Notes under the pieces: generated by a model
Seen by the model: only the letters and a program-made list of their open reading frames with translations
What the model was told of the DNA's origin: nothing
The model's database searches: none
Shown: positions 6,725 to 12,922 of the stretch, piece after piece
Layout: each line of letters starts with the position of its first letter
Position numbering within the stretch: position 1 is the first letter of the stretch
Translations under genes and position numbers: made by a program
Assembly (NCBI GenBank): GCA_937951975.1
Contig: CALGAJ010000265.1
Span: 1 to 12,922 of the forward strand
DNA length: 12,922 nucleotides
DNA from: an uncultured Desulfotignum sp.
GTDB lineage: Bacteria; Desulfobacterota; Desulfobacteria; Desulfobacterales; Desulfobacteraceae
Reading direction: 5' to 3'

Positions 6725-8485
6725 ATGGCGGATAATACGGAAATTGTCCGGGATGTGGGTAAATGGGAATGGTCGGAAATGTGGAAAAAAGAAGACTGGT
6801 GGGCCATCTGGCTGGGATTTTTCATTCTCATTGCCGGCATGGTGATCTATTTTCCCCATGCCGGCGAGTTGAAGTCCAAACTTCAGGCAGTGGAAGCGCA
6901 GTACAGCCGGGAAGCCAACCGGACGGATGCCTTTAAAACCGTGGCCTGGTATCAGCTGTCTGATGCCAAGTCCAAAGTAAAAGCCACCAGTACGCCGGCC
7001 GGCAAATGGCTCAAAACCTTTTCAGCCAAAACCAAAGGCTGGGCTGCCAACCCGGTGGAAGCATTTTATCTGTCCCAGGAAAAAGCGGATGCCAGAAAAG
7101 CCAAAGCCATGGAAAAATACGATGCAGCCAAAGCCGTGTCGGATCAGGCACTGGCTGCCGCACTGGCTGCGGAAAAAATAGCGGAAGCAGAAGGATTCCA
7201 GAGTGCGGCATTGAATGCCAAAGCCAAACAGGCCATCCAGGACTGGCGGAATGCTCATTTGAAAACCGGCAAAGCCAAATCCAAGATGGATGCGGCCAAA
7301 CCCTATAACCGGGTGGGATGGCTGATCTTTCTGGGGATCTGTTTTGCCGTATTTTTCGGGGTGGGCATGAAAATCATGGGCAATTCCTTCAAAGAGTTCA
7401 TGATCGCATTCGGTTTTATTTTTGCCATCAGCGTTCTGACCCATCTGGCGGCCAGCCAGGCCACCATGAAGCATTACGGGATCGGATATGCGGCCTGGGC
7501 CATCTTTTTCGGCATGCTCATATCCAATACCGTGGGTACTCCCAAGTGGGTGATGCCGGCCGTGCAGACCGAATTTTACATCAAAACCGGTCTGGTGCTG
7601 CTGGGGGCCAAAATCCTGTTTGAAAAAATCATCACCATCGGCACGGCCGGTATTTTCGTGGCCTGGGTCGTGACCCCCATTGTCTGGCTGGTGACCTACT
7701 GGGTGGGACAGAAAATCATCAAGATTCCGTCCAAACGTCTGAATGCCACCATCTGCTCGGATATGTCCGTGTGCGGAGTGTCGGCCGCCATTGCCACGGC
7801 ATCCGCGTGCAAGGCCAAAAAAGAGGAACTCACCCTGGCGGTGGGCCTGTCTCTGGTTTTTACTTCCATCATGATGATTCTGATGCCGGCGGTGATCCAC
7901 GGATTTTTCCCGGCGGACAAGGTGGAAATCCTGGGCGGCGCCTGGATGGGCGGCACCATTGACGCCACAGGCGCCGTGGCGGCCGCCGGTGCGTTTTTAG
8001 GAGAAAAAGCCCTGAACGTGGCCGCCACCATCAAGATGATCCAGAATGTGCTCATCGGTGTGATGGCCTTTTGCGTGGCCGTGTACTTCACCACCAAAGT
8101 GGAAGCCGAAGAAACCGGCAACAAGGTCGGTGTCATGGAAATCTGGTACCGGTTCCCCAAATTCGTTCTGGGATTCATGGCCGCATCCGTGATTTTTTCC
8201 ATGATTTACAGTTCGTTCAACAGCCAGATCAGCGGCCTGGGCAGCACCATGATCGACCAGGGCGCCATCAAGGGCATGAGCGACCTGTTCCGGGGATGGT
8301 TTTTTACCCTGTCTTTTGTCAGCATCGGTCTGGCCACCAATTTCAGGGAATTGAAAGAACATTTTTCAGGCGGAAAACCATTGATTCTCTATGTGTTCGG
8401 TCAGAGTTTCAACCTGTGTCTGACCCTGACCATGGCGTATATCGTGTTTTACCTGATATTCCCGAAACTGACGGCCACCATTTAA
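6725..8485 (+). CDS. YeiH-family 'putative sulfate exporter' with an N-terminal membrane-anchored Ala/Lys-rich extension
   Basis: A 586-residue polytopic membrane protein. The C-terminal ~330 residues fit the YeiH (conserved hypothetical 698) family: AWAIFFGMLISNTVG near 258-271, YIKTGLVLLGAKILFEKI, the re-entrant-type segment CSDMSVCGVSAAIATASA (344-361) followed by KKEELTLAVGLSLVFT, then GGTIDATGAVAAAGAFLGE (409-427). The family is annotated as sulfate exporters from genetic context; the substrate here is unproven. YeiH itself is about 350 residues. The extra 196 N-terminal residues hold a Trp-rich amphipathic start, one helix (about 25-43), and a soluble stretch (44-196) with Ala/Lys/Glu-rich likely coiled-coil helices. 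Hydrophobic helices resume at about 197, adding roughly two before the conserved core. The operon continues with a small membrane protein 33 bp downstream, and expression is probably sigma-54 dependent. Confidence 0.85.
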   Translation: MADNTEIVRDVGKWEWSEMWKKEDWWAIWLGFFILIAGMVIYFPHAGELKSKLQAVEAQYSREANRTDAFKTVAWYQLSDAKSKVKATSTPAGKWLKTFSAKTKGWAANPVEAFYLSQEKADARKAKAMEKYDAAKAVSDQALAAALAAEKIAEAEGFQSAALNAKAKQAIQDWRNAHLKTGKAKSKMDAAKPYNRVGWLIFLGICFAVFFGVGMKIMGNSFKEFMIAFGFIFAISVLTHLAASQATMKHYGIGYAAWAIFFGMLISNTVGTPKWVMPAVQTEFYIKTGLVLLGAKILFEKIITIGTAGIFVAWVVTPIVWLVTYWVGQKIIKIPSKRLNATICSDMSVCGVSAAIATASACKAKKEELTLAVGLSLVFTSIMMILMPAVIHGFFPADKVEILGGAWMGGTIDATGAVAAAGAFLGEKALNVAATIKMIQNVLIGVMAFCVAVYFTTKVEAEETGNKVGVMEIWYRFPKFVLGFMAASVIFSMIYSSFNSQISGLGSTMIDQGAIKGMSDLFRGWFFTLSFVSIGLATNFRELKEHFSGGKPLILYVFGQSFNLCLTLTMAYIVFYLIFPKLTATI

Positions 8486-8518
8486 TCCATCACTTATAAA
8501 CAACCTGAGGAAAATATC

Positions 8519-8857
8519 ATGGAACCTGAAAAAATACATTCCCGTAAAAAAGGATGGCTCATCATCGGCCTGACGTTTTTTTGCCTGTGGGGGTTCGCCA
8601 CGGTGGTCGGCCCCTGGGGAGAAAAACACATCCCGGTGTTCAATCAGATCGTGGAAGTCATCAAGACCAGGAACATCGACTCCGGTGCATATTTTTACAC
8701 GGAAATCGAAGCTTCCTACAGTGCTGAACGGGAACTTCAAGGCGGGATCAAATTACAGACGCCCGATGATTTCGGATTCACCCCGTCATTTATACTGGGA
8801 ATTGTCATCAGCCTGACCATCCTGATCGTCGGTTTCAAAACACTTCCTTCGGATTGA
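8519..8857 (+). CDS. Small two-helix membrane protein of unknown function
   Basis: A 112-residue protein I do not recognise. A basic N-terminus (KIHSRKKG) precedes helix 1 (about 12-32, GWLIIGLTFFCLWGFATVVG). An approximately 55-residue polar loop follows, with GPWGEKHIPVFNQIVEVI, SGAYFYTEIEASYSAE and a QGG turn. Helix 2 (about 88-109, SFILGIVISLTILIVGF) and a very short tail end it. The positive-inside rule predicts both ends in the cytoplasm and the loop outside. The ATG has GAGG eight bases upstream, and the gene lies 33 bp after the transporter with a terminator just behind it, so it is the last gene of a two-gene operon. A role as an accessory subunit or stabiliser of the transporter is inferred from context only. 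Confidence 0.8.
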   Translation: MEPEKIHSRKKGWLIIGLTFFCLWGFATVVGPWGEKHIPVFNQIVEVIKTRNIDSGAYFYTEIEASYSAERELQGGIKLQTPDDFGFTPSFILGIVISLTILIVGFKTLPSD

Positions 8858-8866
8858 TACACAGGG

Positions 8867-8906
8867 CCCTGTATCTGGATTTCGTTGTTCAGATACAGGG
8901 TTTTTT
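8867..8906 (+). terminator. Rho-independent terminator of the transporter operon
   Basis: A perfect 11-bp stem (CCCTGTATCTG at 8867-8877 with its complement at 8890-8900), a 12-base loop, and six T at 8901-8906. It begins 9 bases after the stop codon of the small membrane protein. Confidence 0.93.
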
Positions 8907-8920
8907 AATTTTCAAATAAA

Positions 8921-8977
8921 ATTTATTACATTATTGTGTATAAAAAAGGAGCTTTTATACACAATAATGTAATAAAT
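8921..8977. repeat. Perfect 25-bp AT-rich inverted repeat with 7-base spacer
   Basis: The left arm at 8921-8945 (beginning ATTTATTACATTATT) and the right arm at 8953-8977 are exact reverse complements. They are separated by AAGGAGC (8946-8952). No T-tract follows on the plus strand, and the operon already has a stronger terminator 15 bases upstream, so a simple terminator is not the obvious reading. It lies about 105-160 bases upstream of the -24 element of the amtB promoter, in enhancer range. It could be an operator, an activator site, a transcript hairpin or a remnant of a small mobile repeat. Confidence 0.95.
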
Positions 8978-9063
8978 GACCCTAAACCATTACAGCAACA
9001 ATCAGACTTATTATTTATTGCCGCAGGTTAATTCTTAAATTCAAGGGGGTTATATCATCAGGC

Positions 9064-9078
9064 CCGGATATTTTCCGG
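9064..9078. repeat. Short dyad abutting the amtB sigma-54 promoter
   Basis: CCGGA-tattt-TCCGG is a perfect inverted repeat with 5-base arms, four bases upstream of the -24 box at 9082. The position is too close for a classical enhancer but would suit a repressor or a DNA-bending site. It may be chance. Confidence 0.35.
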
Positions 9079-9081
9079 TTA

Positions 9082-9097
9082 TGGCATATGATTTGCT
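9082..9097 (+). promoter_or_regulatory. Sigma-54 (-24/-12) promoter for amtB
   Basis: TGGCATATGATTTGCT matches TGGCAC-N5-TTGCW at all but one position. The invariant GG (9083-9084) and GC (9095-9096) have correct spacing. The start of transcription would be near 9108, about 50 bases before the ATG at 9158. Control of ammonium channel genes by sigma-54 and NtrC-type activators is well established in many proteobacteria. Confidence 0.82.
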
Positions 9098-9157
9098 CAA
9101 TACAAGCGCAGGAATTCAAACATTGCCCCACATAACCAGATAATGAAAGGATGTACC

Positions 9158-10453
9158 ATGGGACTGAAATACTGCCTGATGATTATCACCCTGTTGTTGA
9201 CAAGCACGGTGTCTGTTTTTGCGGCCGACAGCGCCATCGATACCGGAGACACGGCCTGGGTCACCATGTCCACGGCCCTGGTCATGATGATGACCCCGGC
9301 GGGACTGGCGCTTTTTTACGGCGGCATGTCCCGGTACAAGAACCTGCTCAACACCATTGCCATGACCTTTGCCGCCTACTGCCTGGCCGGCCTGGTGTGG
9401 GTGGGATGGGGGTATTCCCTGGCCTTCGGCGAAAGCGCCTCCCCCCTGATCGGCAGCCTGGGACATCTGTTTCTGGCCGGCATCGATACATCCTCCGTGT
9501 CCGGCACCATCCCCACCCTGATATTTGTGGTGTTTCAGATGACATTCGCCTGCATCTCCGTGGCCATCATCCTGGGTTCCGCCGTGGACCGGATGAAATT
9601 TTCCGCCTGGATCGTGTTTGCCGTTCTCTGGATCACGTTTGTGTATGCACCGGTGTGCAACTGGGTCTGGGGCGGGGGCTGGATGCACCACATGGGGGCC
9701 CTGGATTTTGCCGGCGGCAATGTGGTGCACATCAATGCCGGGGTGTCCGGGCTGGTTCTGGCCCTGGTCCTGGGCAAACGCAACGGCTACGGCAAGGAAC
9801 CCATGATCCCCTCATCCGTGGCGTTCACCGCCCTGGGCGCGGCCCTGCTCTGGTTCGGATGGTTCGGGTTCAATGCCGGCAGTGAACTGGCTGCCGACGG
9901 CGTGGCCGCCTCCGCGTTTCTGGTCACCAACACGGCCGCATCCGCCGCCGGCCTGACCTGGCTGTTCCTGGAGTGGAAAATCAGCGGCAAACCCACCCTG
10001 CTGGGCCTGGCCTCGGGCGTCATCGCCGGGCTGGTGGCCATCACCCCGGCCGCCGGATTCGTCACCCTTTCCGGATCATTGATCATCGGCCTGGTGTCCG
10101 GGGCTGTGGGATATTACGGGGTGGTCTTTCTAAAGAAAAAGCTGGGGTATGACGATTCCCTGGACGCGTTCGGGATCCACGGCCTGTGCGGCATGTGGGG
10201 GGCCCTGGCCACCGGGCTGTTCGCTTCTCCGTCCGTCACCGAAGGTGCCAGAGGTCTGTTTTACGGCAACCCCGTCCAGGTCTGGACCCAGTTCGTGTCC
10301 ATCATCGCCACCATGGCATTTTCCGCCGTGGCCACCCTGATCGTGGTATCTGTCACCAAACTGGTCTGCGGCGGCCTCCGGGTGGACGGCCAGGATGAAC
10401 GGACCGGCCTGGACAGCGCCCTGCACGGGGAACGGGCGTTTGAGATTGAATAA
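9158..10453 (+). CDS. amtB: Ammonium channel AmtB
   Basis: A 431-residue inner-membrane ammonium transporter (Amt/Rh family), about the length of E. coli AmtB (428). An N-terminal signal peptide ends near SVFA-AD (residues 22-24). Functional residues align with an offset of 23 from mature E. coli AmtB: Phe gate F126 and F130 (FQMTF), D183 in LDFAGG, twin-histidine pore residues H191 (VVHINAG) and H341 (FGIHGLCG), and W235, F238 and S242 in GWFGFNAGS. The tail ends GLDSALHGERAFEIE, the conserved cytoplasmic segment for PII contact. The ATG at 9158 is chosen over the ATG at 9143 because AAAGGA (9146-9151) stands six bases before it. It is monocistronic in this window: no glnK follows or precedes it, and the next gene is convergent 20 bp away. 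Its own sigma-54 promoter suggests nitrogen control. Confidence 0.97.
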   Translation: MGLKYCLMIITLLLTSTVSVFAADSAIDTGDTAWVTMSTALVMMMTPAGLALFYGGMSRYKNLLNTIAMTFAAYCLAGLVWVGWGYSLAFGESASPLIGSLGHLFLAGIDTSSVSGTIPTLIFVVFQMTFACISVAIILGSAVDRMKFSAWIVFAVLWITFVYAPVCNWVWGGGWMHHMGALDFAGGNVVHINAGVSGLVLALVLGKRNGYGKEPMIPSSVAFTALGAALLWFGWFGFNAGSELAADGVAASAFLVTNTAASAAGLTWLFLEWKISGKPTLLGLASGVIAGLVAITPAAGFVTLSGSLIIGLVSGAVGYYGVVFLKKKLGYDDSLDAFGIHGLCGMWGALATGLFASPSVTEGARGLFYGNPVQVWTQFVSIIATMAFSAVATLIVVSVTKLVCGGLRVDGQDERTGLDSALHGERAFEIE

Positions 10454-10473
10454 CCGGAAACACGGATGCCACT

Positions 10474-12447
10474 TCAGAAAGCGGCAGCCAGTTCCCGGGC
10501 CTCAGCAATGCAGTACATCAGATGCCGGGGGGATCTGGCATCGCCGATGACATGAAACCGGGCGGCAGATGTTTTTTCAAAAGATCTTGCCGCCCGCACC
10601 GCCTCGAATTTCTCTGAAATCACCACGGTGTCGAAACCGGACAGGCTCTGTTTTTCCCCCTTGGATGAAAAGATCACCCCGTCCGGGGTAATACTCTGGA
10701 TGGCAACCTGCTTGTACAAGGTGACGCCCCCTTTTTTCAGCCGCTCCCGCAGATAGTACCGGTCATTGGAGGACATCTCCTCGGCAAAGCTTTTTTTCCG
10801 GTTCAGCACGGTCACGGTTTTTCCCTGGTCCGCCAGAAAATCCGCCACAATCAGGCCAGCCATGCCCCCGCCCAGGACCATCACCTGTTGTCCGGCCGTT
10901 TCCGTGCCCGCCATCACATCCACCCCGGTGATCAGGTGCATGGATGTGGTGAACAGCCCTTTGATCACCGGCATCTGGGGCATTGACCCTGTGGCCAGGA
11001 CCACATGATCCGGAGAGATTTCCGTAAGCAGCGCCTGTGTCAGCGGGGTCTGGTACCGGACGGAAATATCCAGGCGTGCCAGCTCCCGGTCGAAAAATCT
11101 CAGGATATCCCCCAGCTCGCCCCGGCCCGGGGCCCTGGCTGCCAGGCCCAGCAGCCCGCCGGGTCCGTCTTTCTGTTCACAGATCACCACCTCATGACCG
11201 GCCAGGCCGCATTCCCGGGCCGCAGCCAGGCCGGCCGGACCGGCCCCGGCCACCAGAACCCGCACCGGGGGCTTGACTGAAGTCCTGTCCAGGGGCCTGC
11301 CCGGAGACCCGGCCGGGTCACCGGCGGTTCCCCCGGATGTCAACAGATACTCCCGGCCCACATCCGGGTTCACCACACATCCCCCGGGTTCCTTGGCCAG
11401 CACCGCATGGATACACCCCAGGCAGCATCCCACACAGGGCCGGATCTCATCACTCCGTCCGGTCCGGGCTTTTTCCGGATACTGGGGATCGGCCAGAAAC
11501 GAGCGCCCCAGGGCCACCATGTCGGCCCGGCCATCGGCAATGATCTGGTCCGCATGAACCGGATCCTTGATCCGTCCCACCGTGATCACCGGAATATCCA
11601 CCACCTGTTTCACCGCTTCGGCCAGGTGAACGAAACAACCCTGGGGGGTGTACATGGAAGGAATGGTCAGTTCCGTGGATCCGTACACGCCGGCGGACAC
11701 GTGCACATAGGCGATGCCGGCGGCTTCCAGCAGCGGTGCCAGGGTCAGGGCATCGGTCAGTTCCCATCCGTTTTCCATGTAATCATTGCCGTTGATGCGG
11801 ATACCCACGGGAAAATCCTCTCCCGCCTTGGCCCGGATATCGGCCAGGATCTCGAACAGAAACCGGGTCCGGTTTTCAAAACTGCCGCCGTATTCATCCG
11901 TGCGGATGTTGGCATTGGGAGACATGAACTGGTTGATGAGATATCCGTGGGCCCCGTGGATCTCCACAAAATCAAACCCCGCGTCTCTGCACCTTCTGGC
12001 CGCATCCCCGAAGCAGGCCGTCAGGTGCCGGATCTCCGCCACGGTCAATGCCCGGACATCACCTTTTACCACGGCCGGGGCCGGAATCGGGGACGGGGCC
12101 ACTTTTTCCGGCAGATAAGACTGTCGACCCCCGTGCATGAGCTGGACCCCGAACCGGGTCCCGAAAGGCCGGACCTGATCCACCATGCGTTTAAGTGCGG
12201 GAATACAGCCGTCCTCGTACATCTGGGGCAGATCCGGCAGTTCCTGGCCTCCGGGATGCACCCCCCCGCCTCCCACCAGCATCATGCCGGCCCCGCCTCT
12301 GGCCCGTTCCACAAAATAGGCGGTCAGCTGGTCCGTCACATGACAATTCTCATCCACCCCGAAATTAATACTCATGGCAGACATCATCAGCCGGTTTTTC
12401 ACCGTGAGATTCCCGATACGGATCGGGCTGAACAGATGGGACAACAT
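10474..12447 (-). CDS. 4Fe-4S/FMN/FAD NADH:flavin oxidoreductase (2-enoate reductase / 2,4-dienoyl-CoA reductase family)
   Basis: A 657-residue cytoplasmic flavoenzyme of the type that reduces activated C=C bonds with NAD(P)H. Residues 1-330 are the Old-Yellow-Enzyme TIM barrel: LFSPIRIGNLTVKNRLMMSAM, QLMHGGRQS (102-110), HGAHGYLINQFMSP (164-177) and RTDEYGGSFENR. A C-x2-C-x3-C-x11-C iron-sulfur site follows (C338, C341, C345, C357). After a linker come an FAD-binding fold (GAGPAG, 401-406) and an NAD(P)H-binding fold (GGGMAG, 526-531), ending with the FAD segment HVIGDARSPRHLMYCIAEA. Length and order fit clostridial 2-enoate reductase, BaiCD-like and dienoyl-CoA reductase enzymes; the substrate cannot be chosen among these. 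The start has AAGGAA upstream, and the gene follows the GTPase gene by 16 bp on the same strand, so they are probably cotranscribed. Confidence 0.93.
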   Translation of the reverse strand: MLSHLFSPIRIGNLTVKNRLMMSAMSINFGVDENCHVTDQLTAYFVERARGGAGMMLVGGGGVHPGGQELPDLPQMYEDGCIPALKRMVDQVRPFGTRFGVQLMHGGRQSYLPEKVAPSPIPAPAVVKGDVRALTVAEIRHLTACFGDAARRCRDAGFDFVEIHGAHGYLINQFMSPNANIRTDEYGGSFENRTRFLFEILADIRAKAGEDFPVGIRINGNDYMENGWELTDALTLAPLLEAAGIAYVHVSAGVYGSTELTIPSMYTPQGCFVHLAEAVKQVVDIPVITVGRIKDPVHADQIIADGRADMVALGRSFLADPQYPEKARTGRSDEIRPCVGCCLGCIHAVLAKEPGGCVVNPDVGREYLLTSGGTAGDPAGSPGRPLDRTSVKPPVRVLVAGAGPAGLAAARECGLAGHEVVICEQKDGPGGLLGLAARAPGRGELGDILRFFDRELARLDISVRYQTPLTQALLTEISPDHVVLATGSMPQMPVIKGLFTTSMHLITGVDVMAGTETAGQQVMVLGGGMAGLIVADFLADQGKTVTVLNRKKSFAEEMSSNDRYYLRERLKKGGVTLYKQVAIQSITPDGVIFSSKGEKQSLSGFDTVVISEKFEAVRAARSFEKTSAARFHVIGDARSPRHLMYCIAEARELAAAF

Positions 12448-12463
12448 GAATTAAAGGTTCCTT

Positions 12464-12922
12464 TCAGTCTGTTTTTCGTGAAAAATCATCGAGCAGCGAC
12501 TGTACCAGCACGGCAAATGCCAGTTCCGCTTTTTTGTGCTTGATGCGCTTCCGGCCTTTGACCGCTTTGAAATACCGGGCACAGACCTGGCGCTGGGCCT
12601 GGGTCAGGCCGGTGACAATCCCCTGTTTTTTAACCGTGTCCTTAGTGACGTCGGTCATGGTTTCTACCCCCCGCCGGCCATGGGGCCGGTTGATGATATG
12701 GCTGTAATAGATCAACGCCCGGTCCAGAAGGATATACAGAAACTGCGGATTTTCATTGGGTCCCACCTGGATCCGGTCGCCTCCCAGACGGATGCCGGCC
12801 GGGCTTTTGTCTGCCACCCGGCGGCCGCCCATGATGGCAGATCCCGCACCCAGAATCCCGCCGATGGCCGTGAACATGCCAAAGGTCAGGCCATGGGCTG
12901 CCGTGTCCGCCACCGCGCCCAC
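12464..12922 (-). CDS. DUF3482-type GTPase, C-terminal end (5' end cut by window edge)
   Basis: The frame is open at the right edge, so only the last ~152 residues are visible. They start with a glycine/alanine-rich hydrophobic stretch (GAVADTAAHGLTFGMFTAIGGILGAGSAIMGG), then a basic segment, then LGGDRIQVGPNENPQFLYILLDRALIYYSHIINRPHGRR. The combination of a Gly-rich hairpin, a GPxxNxQF box and a LLDRAL...HGRR box is how I recall the C-terminus of proteins with an N-terminal Era-like GTPase domain plus DUF3482. The GTPase domain would lie outside the window, so it is not seen. A basic, Lys/Arg-rich tail follows (VKGRKRIKHKK). The family's function is poorly known. It is upstream of the enoate-reductase gene with a 16-bp gap. 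Confidence 0.7.
   Translation of the reverse strand: MGAVADTAAHGLTFGMFTAIGGILGAGSAIMGGRRVADKSPAGIRLGGDRIQVGPNENPQFLYILLDRALIYYSHIINRPHGRRGVETMTDVTKDTVKKQGIVTGLTQAQRQVCARYFKAVKGRKRIKHKKAELAFAVLVQSLLDDFSRKTD

Larger units (their letters stand above)
8858..9157. other. AT-rich 300-bp spacer between the transporter operon and amtB
   Basis: No gene is supported here. The spacer contains the operon terminator (8867-8906), a perfect 25-bp inverted repeat (8921-8977), a CCGGAtatttTCCGG dyad (9064-9078), the sigma-54 promoter (9082-9097) and the amtB ribosome-binding site (9146-9151). By my count the stretch 8901-9020 has 25 G or C in 120 bases, about 21%, far below the flanking genes. Confidence 0.75.

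Noticed and set aside
7022..7900. 292-codon minus-strand open frame opposite the transporter
   Set aside because: It is antisense to the YeiH-family gene, with His/Gly/Asp-rich translation and no ribosome-binding site.
8921..8977. The 25-bp inverted repeat as a plain terminator
   Set aside because: There is no T-tract after it on the plus strand, and only a weak, interrupted one on the minus strand; a proper terminator already sits at 8867-8906.
10454..10473. Terminator between convergent amtB and the enoate reductase
   Set aside because: The 20-bp gap contains no inverted repeat or T-tract.
11407..12543. 378-codon plus-strand open frame opposite the enoate reductase
   Set aside because: It is antisense to a clear flavoenzyme, and its His/Gly/Arg/Pro-rich composition indicates a shadow.

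Overview
The window looks like a chromosomal segment from an anaerobic, sulfate-reducing Desulfobacteraceae-type bacterium (Desulfobacter, Desulfotignum or Desulfobacula would fit). This assignment is inferred from the gene mix: a multidomain kinase with a periplasmic c-type haem sensor, a sigma-54 response regulator, a long YeiH-type transporter, and an Fe-S ene-reductase. The coding DNA is fairly GC-rich, while the spacers are AT-rich. I saw no RNA gene, CRISPR array, insertion sequence or phage gene.

Layout. (1) 2-1189 (+): the C-terminal part of a 5'-nucleotidase/UshA-type metallophosphatase, cut by the left edge. (2) 1204-2511 (-): a YcaD-like MFS permease, convergent with the nucleotidase and carrying its own near-consensus sigma-70 promoter (2561-2589). 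(3) 2602-6437 (-): a two-component pair, a haem-sensing histidine kinase followed, with a 4-bp ATGA overlap, by an NtrC/AtoC-type activator. (4) 6438-6724: a divergent control region holding an excellent sigma-54 (-24/-12) promoter at 6627-6642. (5) 6725-8857 (+): an operon of a YeiH-family ('putative sulfate exporter') transporter with an unusual N-terminal membrane-anchored, Ala/Lys-rich extension, plus a small two-helix membrane protein, closed by a terminator at 8867-8906. (6) 8858-9157: a strikingly AT-rich spacer with a perfect 25-bp inverted repeat and a second sigma-54 promoter (9082-9097). (7) 9158-10453 (+): an AmtB ammonium channel with no adjacent glnK. (8) 10474-12922 (-): a 4Fe-4S/FMN/FAD enoate-reductase-like enzyme, preceded by the C-terminal end of a DUF3482-type GTPase cut by the right edge.

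How they may work together. The most notable unit is 2602-8857. The kinase reads a periplasmic signal through a CxxCH haem domain, the regulator has the GAFTGA loop needed to act on sigma-54 RNA polymerase, and the divergent transporter operon has a textbook sigma-54 promoter. The simplest reading is a self-contained signal-to-efflux module: a redox, gas or sulfur ligand sensed by haem, leading to induced export of an oxyanion or sulfur compound by the YeiH-like protein with its small partner. The parts are visible in the sequence; the wiring and the substrate are inference. The amtB gene is a separate sigma-54 unit, most likely nitrogen-regulated.
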